Origin: Prevotella sp. UBA3294
Lineage (GTDB): Bacteria > Bacteroidota > Bacteroidia > Bacteroidales > Bacteroidaceae
Assembly: GCA_002361535.1 (NCBI GenBank)
Contig: DETG01000050.1
Span: forward strand, 1-8,212
Length of the DNA stretch: 8,212 nucleotides
Reading direction: 5' to 3'
This document shows, piece by piece, positions 5,678 through 8,212 of this stretch (positions are counted from its first letter, which is position 1; every line of letters starts with the position of its first letter). The translations under genes were made by a program, and so were the position numbers. The notes beneath the pieces are model-generated. The model had not been told where the DNA came from. It saw only the letters and a program-made list of their open reading frames with translations, and ran no database searches.

Positions 5678-6805
5678 TCAGACACGTCTTCCCAGATCTT
5701 CGATGACACTTCGTTTCCATATCGTGAAGTCGCCTTGCTCGATATGTTGGCGGGCATCCGTCACCAGTCTGAGGTAGAACGCGAGGTTATGAATACTGGC
5801 AATCTGCATAGCCAGCAGTTCCTGTGCTTTGAACAAGTGGTGCAGATATGCCTTTGAATGGAGGCGGTCGATGTCACAACCGTCGGGATCAATGGGCGAG
5901 AAGTCCTTCTCCCATTTCTTGTTTCGCATGTTCATCGTACCCTGATAGGTGAAGAGCATGGCGTTACGTCCGTTGCGGGTAGGCATCACACAGTCGAACA
6001 TGTCAACGCCTCGTTCGATGGCTTCGAGGATATTCTGTGGCGTTCCCACACCCATCAGGTAGCGGGGTTTGTCTTTGGGAAGGATCTCGTTCACCACCTC
6101 GACCATCTCGTACATCACCTCGATGGGCTCGCCTACGGCCAGTCCGCCGATGGCATTACCGTCGGCACCTTTGTCGGCCACATATTTGGCTGCCTCCTGT
6201 CTCAGGTCTTTATAGGTGCATCCCTGTACGATGGGGAACAGACTCTGTGGATAGCCATAGAGCGGTTCCGTTTCCTGAAAGCGTTTCATGCAGCGGTCGA
6301 GCCAGTGCTGTGTCAGTTCCAGACTCTTCTTCGCATACTGGTAATCGCTTTGTCCGGGTGGACATTCGTCCAGGGCCATCATGATGTCGGCACCAATCAC
6401 CCTTTCCGTATCCATGACATTCTCCGGAGTGAAGAAATGCTTTGAGCCGTCGATATGGGAGCGGAACTCGCACCCCTCCCTGCTCAGCTTGCGGATTCCT
6501 GTCAGGGAGAAAACCTGGAAGCCGCCGCTGTCGGTAAGGATCGGACGATCCCATGTGTTGAACTGATGCAGTCCGCCGGCAGTCCGCAGCACGTCAAGTC
6601 CCGGTCGCAGGTACAAGTGATAGGTGTTTCCCAGGATGATCTGTGCCTTCACCTGTTCGCGTAACTCTTGGAAGTGCACACCTTTCACTGTTCCGGCTGT
6701 TCCCACGGGCATGAAGATAGGTGTCTTGATCTGTCCGTGAGCCGTGGTGATCAGTCCGCTGCGTGCTTCACTGGCTTGGTCGGTATGTTGAACTTCGAAT
6801 GTCAT
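5678..6805 (-). CDS. tgt: Queuine/preQ1 tRNA-guanine transglycosylase
   Basis: This enzyme exchanges guanine-34 for preQ1 in the GUN anticodons of tRNA-Asp, -Asn, -His and -Tyr, a step of queuosine synthesis. Its 375 residues match the bacterial family length. Visible motifs are GTAGTVKG (35-42), [13 protein letters not shown] (57-69), [10 protein letters not shown] (92-101, with general acid/base Asp92), DECPP (146-150, substrate-binding Asp146), GGLAVGE (220-226), MGVGTP (251-256) and [12 protein letters not shown] (270-281, with nucleophile Asp271). The zinc site is unusual. In register with SKAYLHHL (317-324), the expected Cys-x-Cys-x-x-Cys reads Asp308-x-Cys310-x-x-Asp313, while the fourth ligand His339 (IHN) is kept. 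The start codon overlaps the lon stop in an ATGA at 6802-6805, implying translational coupling. Confidence 0.96.
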   Translation of the reverse strand: MTFEVQHTDQASEARSGLITTAHGQIKTPIFMPVGTAGTVKGVHFQELREQVKAQIILGNTYHLYLRPGLDVLRTAGGLHQFNTWDRPILTDSGGFQVFSLTGIRKLSREGCEFRSHIDGSKHFFTPENVMDTERVIGADIMMALDECPPGQSDYQYAKKSLELTQHWLDRCMKRFQETEPLYGYPQSLFPIVQGCTYKDLRQEAAKYVADKGADGNAIGGLAVGEPIEVMYEMVEVVNEILPKDKPRYLMGVGTPQNILEAIERGVDMFDCVMPTRNGRNAMLFTYQGTMNMRNKKWEKDFSPIDPDGCDIDRLHSKAYLHHLFKAQELLAMQIASIHNLAFYLRLVTDARQHIEQGDFTIWKRSVIEDLGRRV

Positions 6806-8212
6806 CCCTTTTTCTTCTCCTCTTCAATGTCAAAGGTCACGGGGTTCTTCACTTTCTCTTGGGTGAGGGCGAAGTCCCACACGTCTTGCACATTCTCCAC
6901 ATAGTGGAAGTTCACTCCCTGGAGATAGACCTCGGGAATCTCGTCAATATCCTTTTTGTTGTCGCGGCACATGATGATATCGGTAATGCCTGCGCGTTTG
7001 GCGGCAAGGATCTTTTCCTTGATGCCCCCCACGGGCAGCACCTTGCCTCGTAACGTGATCTCACCGGTCATGGCGGTGTTCTTACGAACTTTCCGTTGGG
7101 TGAGTGCAGAGGCGATGGAGGTGGCGATGGTGATACCTGCCGACGGACCGTCTTTGGGTGTGGCACCTTCGGGCACATGGATATGGATATTCCAGTTGTC
7201 GAAGATACGGTAGTCGATGGACAGGGTGTTGGCATGCGCCTTGATATATTCGAGGGCCAGCACTGCCGACTCCTTCATCACGTCGCCGAGATTACCTGTC
7301 AGTGTCAGTTTCGAGCCTTTCCCTTTGCTCAGACTGGTCTCGATGAAAAGGATCTCTCCACCCACACTCGTCCAAGCCAGTCCTGTCACCACACCGGCAT
7401 AGTCGTTGCCTTGGTAGATGTCACGATAGAAGGGCGGCTTTCCTAACAGTCCTTCGATCTCGTTCGGTGTGATCTTCTCATAAGGCAGAACCAAGTCCTT
7501 CGCCTTAGCGAAAGCCAGCTTGCGCAGCGCTTTGTTGATCTGTTTCTCCAACTGTCGCACACCACTCTCACGAGTATATTGTTCGATGATCTTTTCGATG
7601 GCACTCTTGTTGAAAGCCAGTCGTTTCTCTTTCAGCAATCCAGTGTTCTCCTTTTCCTTCGGGATGAGATGGCGCTTTGCAATTTCGATTTTCTCCTCGG
7701 TGATGTATCCACTCACCTCAATAATCTCCATGCGGTCGAGTAGGGGACGGGGAATGGTGTTCAGGTCGTTTGCTGTGGCAATGAAGAGCACCTTACTCAA
7801 GTCGTAATCCACATCGAGGTAGTTGTCGTGGAAGGCCGAGTTCTGTTCGGGGTCGAGTACCTCAAGCAGTGCCGACGACGGGTCGCCGTTGATGGTGTTC
7901 TGTGTCACCTTGTCTATCTCATCGAGGATGAAGACGGGATTCGAAGAACCAGCCTTCTGGATGGCTTTGATGATTCGTCCGGGCATGGCACCCACATAGG
8001 TGCGGCGATGACCGCGGATCTCCGATTCATCGTGCATGCCGCCTAAGGAGATACGCACATATTTGCGCTTCATGGCCTCGGCGATGCTCTTGCCTAATGA
8101 TGTCTTGCCCACTCCCGGAGGACCGTACAGGCAGATGATGGGCGATTTCAGGTCGCCGCGCAGACTCAGCACAGCCATATATTCCAAGATGCGCTCCTTC
8201 ACCTTCTCCATG
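6802..8212 (-). CDS. lon: ATP-dependent protease Lon (LonA), C-terminal part, cut by the window edge
   Basis: Lon is a cytoplasmic AAA+ serine protease that degrades damaged and specific regulatory proteins. The frame is open to the window end. The Met codon at 8209-8211 is internal ([18 protein letters not shown] is the usual linker into the ATPase), so about 330-350 N-terminal residues, including the substrate-binding LAN domain, lie outside. Counting from that Met, 469 residues remain: Walker A GPPGVGKT (30-37), Walker B FILDEID (94-100), sensor-1 Asn near 148, LLDR (157-160) with the likely arginine finger, sensor-2 GVRQLEKQI (217-225), DGPSAG (354-359) with catalytic Ser357, and GGIKEK (395-400) with catalytic Lys400. 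The Ser-Lys spacing of 43 equals that of E. coli Lon (679/722). All active-site residues are present. It is the first gene seen of the operon; any promoter is off-window. Confidence 0.97.
   Translation of the reverse strand, partial: MEKVKERILEYMAVLSLRGDLKSPIICLYGPPGVGKTSLGKSIAEAMKRKYVRISLGGMHDESEIRGHRRTYVGAMPGRIIKAIQKAGSSNPVFILDEIDKVTQNTINGDPSSALLEVLDPEQNSAFHDNYLDVDYDLSKVLFIATANDLNTIPRPLLDRMEIIEVSGYITEEKIEIAKRHLIPKEKENTGLLKEKRLAFNKSAIEKIIEQYTRESGVRQLEKQINKALRKLAFAKAKDLVLPYEKITPNEIEGLLGKPPFYRDIYQGNDYAGVVTGLAWTSVGGEILFIETSLSKGKGSKLTLTGNLGDVMKESAVLALEYIKAHANTLSIDYRIFDNWNIHIHVPEGATPKDGPSAGITIATSIASALTQRKVRKNTAMTGEITLRGKVLPVGGIKEKILAAKRAGITDIIMCRDNKKDIDEIPEVYLQGVNFHYVENVQDVWDFALTQEKVKNPVTFDIEEEKKKG

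Noticed and set aside
5858..6445. A 195-codon open frame on the + strand opposite tgt
   Set aside because: It lies entirely antisense to a well-conserved tgt. It has no recognisable domain, and its length follows from tgt codon bias on the complementary strand.

Overview
The window looks like chromosomal core DNA from a Bacteroidales bacterium, most likely Prevotella or a close relative. The reasons are: a GldE-type CBS-domain protein directly behind ssb; a Bacteroidetes-style promoter element (TATCTTTG, fitting the -7 consensus TAnnTTTG); start codons preceded by A-rich stretches rather than Shine-Dalgarno sequences; and a lon-tgt-LptF/LptG permease-DEAD-box helicase gene order that I associate with this group. 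The genus is inference from sequence character, not from a search.

The left third is read on the + strand. It opens with three tRNA genes in tandem: Leu(CAG) at 38-119, Leu(GAG) at 147-233 and Gly(GCC) at 240-312. A 62-base gap follows, then three closely spaced protein genes: an uncharacterised 181-residue protein (376-921), single-stranded DNA-binding protein ssb (952-1362) and gldE (1366-2706). The 30-base and 3-base gaps suggest one transcript for at least ssb-gldE.

The centre (2707-3036) has no confident protein gene. It holds an AT-rich tract, a good -7 promoter element (2920-2927) and a perfect 13-bp stem-loop followed by a T run (3000-3032), both on the + strand. Together they could define a short RNA of about 100 nt. 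The stem-loop could equally be the end of the gldE transcript. This is the most interesting part of an otherwise conventional window.

The right two thirds are read on the - strand as a tight operon, in transcription order: lon (C-terminal part only, cut by the window edge), tgt (4-base ATGA overlap with lon), an LptF/LptG-family lipopolysaccharide-export permease (28-base gap) and a DEAD-box RNA helicase (24-base gap). The operon promoter lies outside the window. The genes cover protein quality control, queuosine modification of tRNA, outer-membrane LPS transport and RNA remodelling. They do not form one pathway, and their linkage is best read as housekeeping co-transcription. Two sequence peculiarities stand out: Tgt has lost two of its three usual zinc-binding cysteines (replaced by Asp), and the permease has a basic, tryptophan-rich N-terminal extension. 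I saw no mobile element, CRISPR array, phage gene or defence system.
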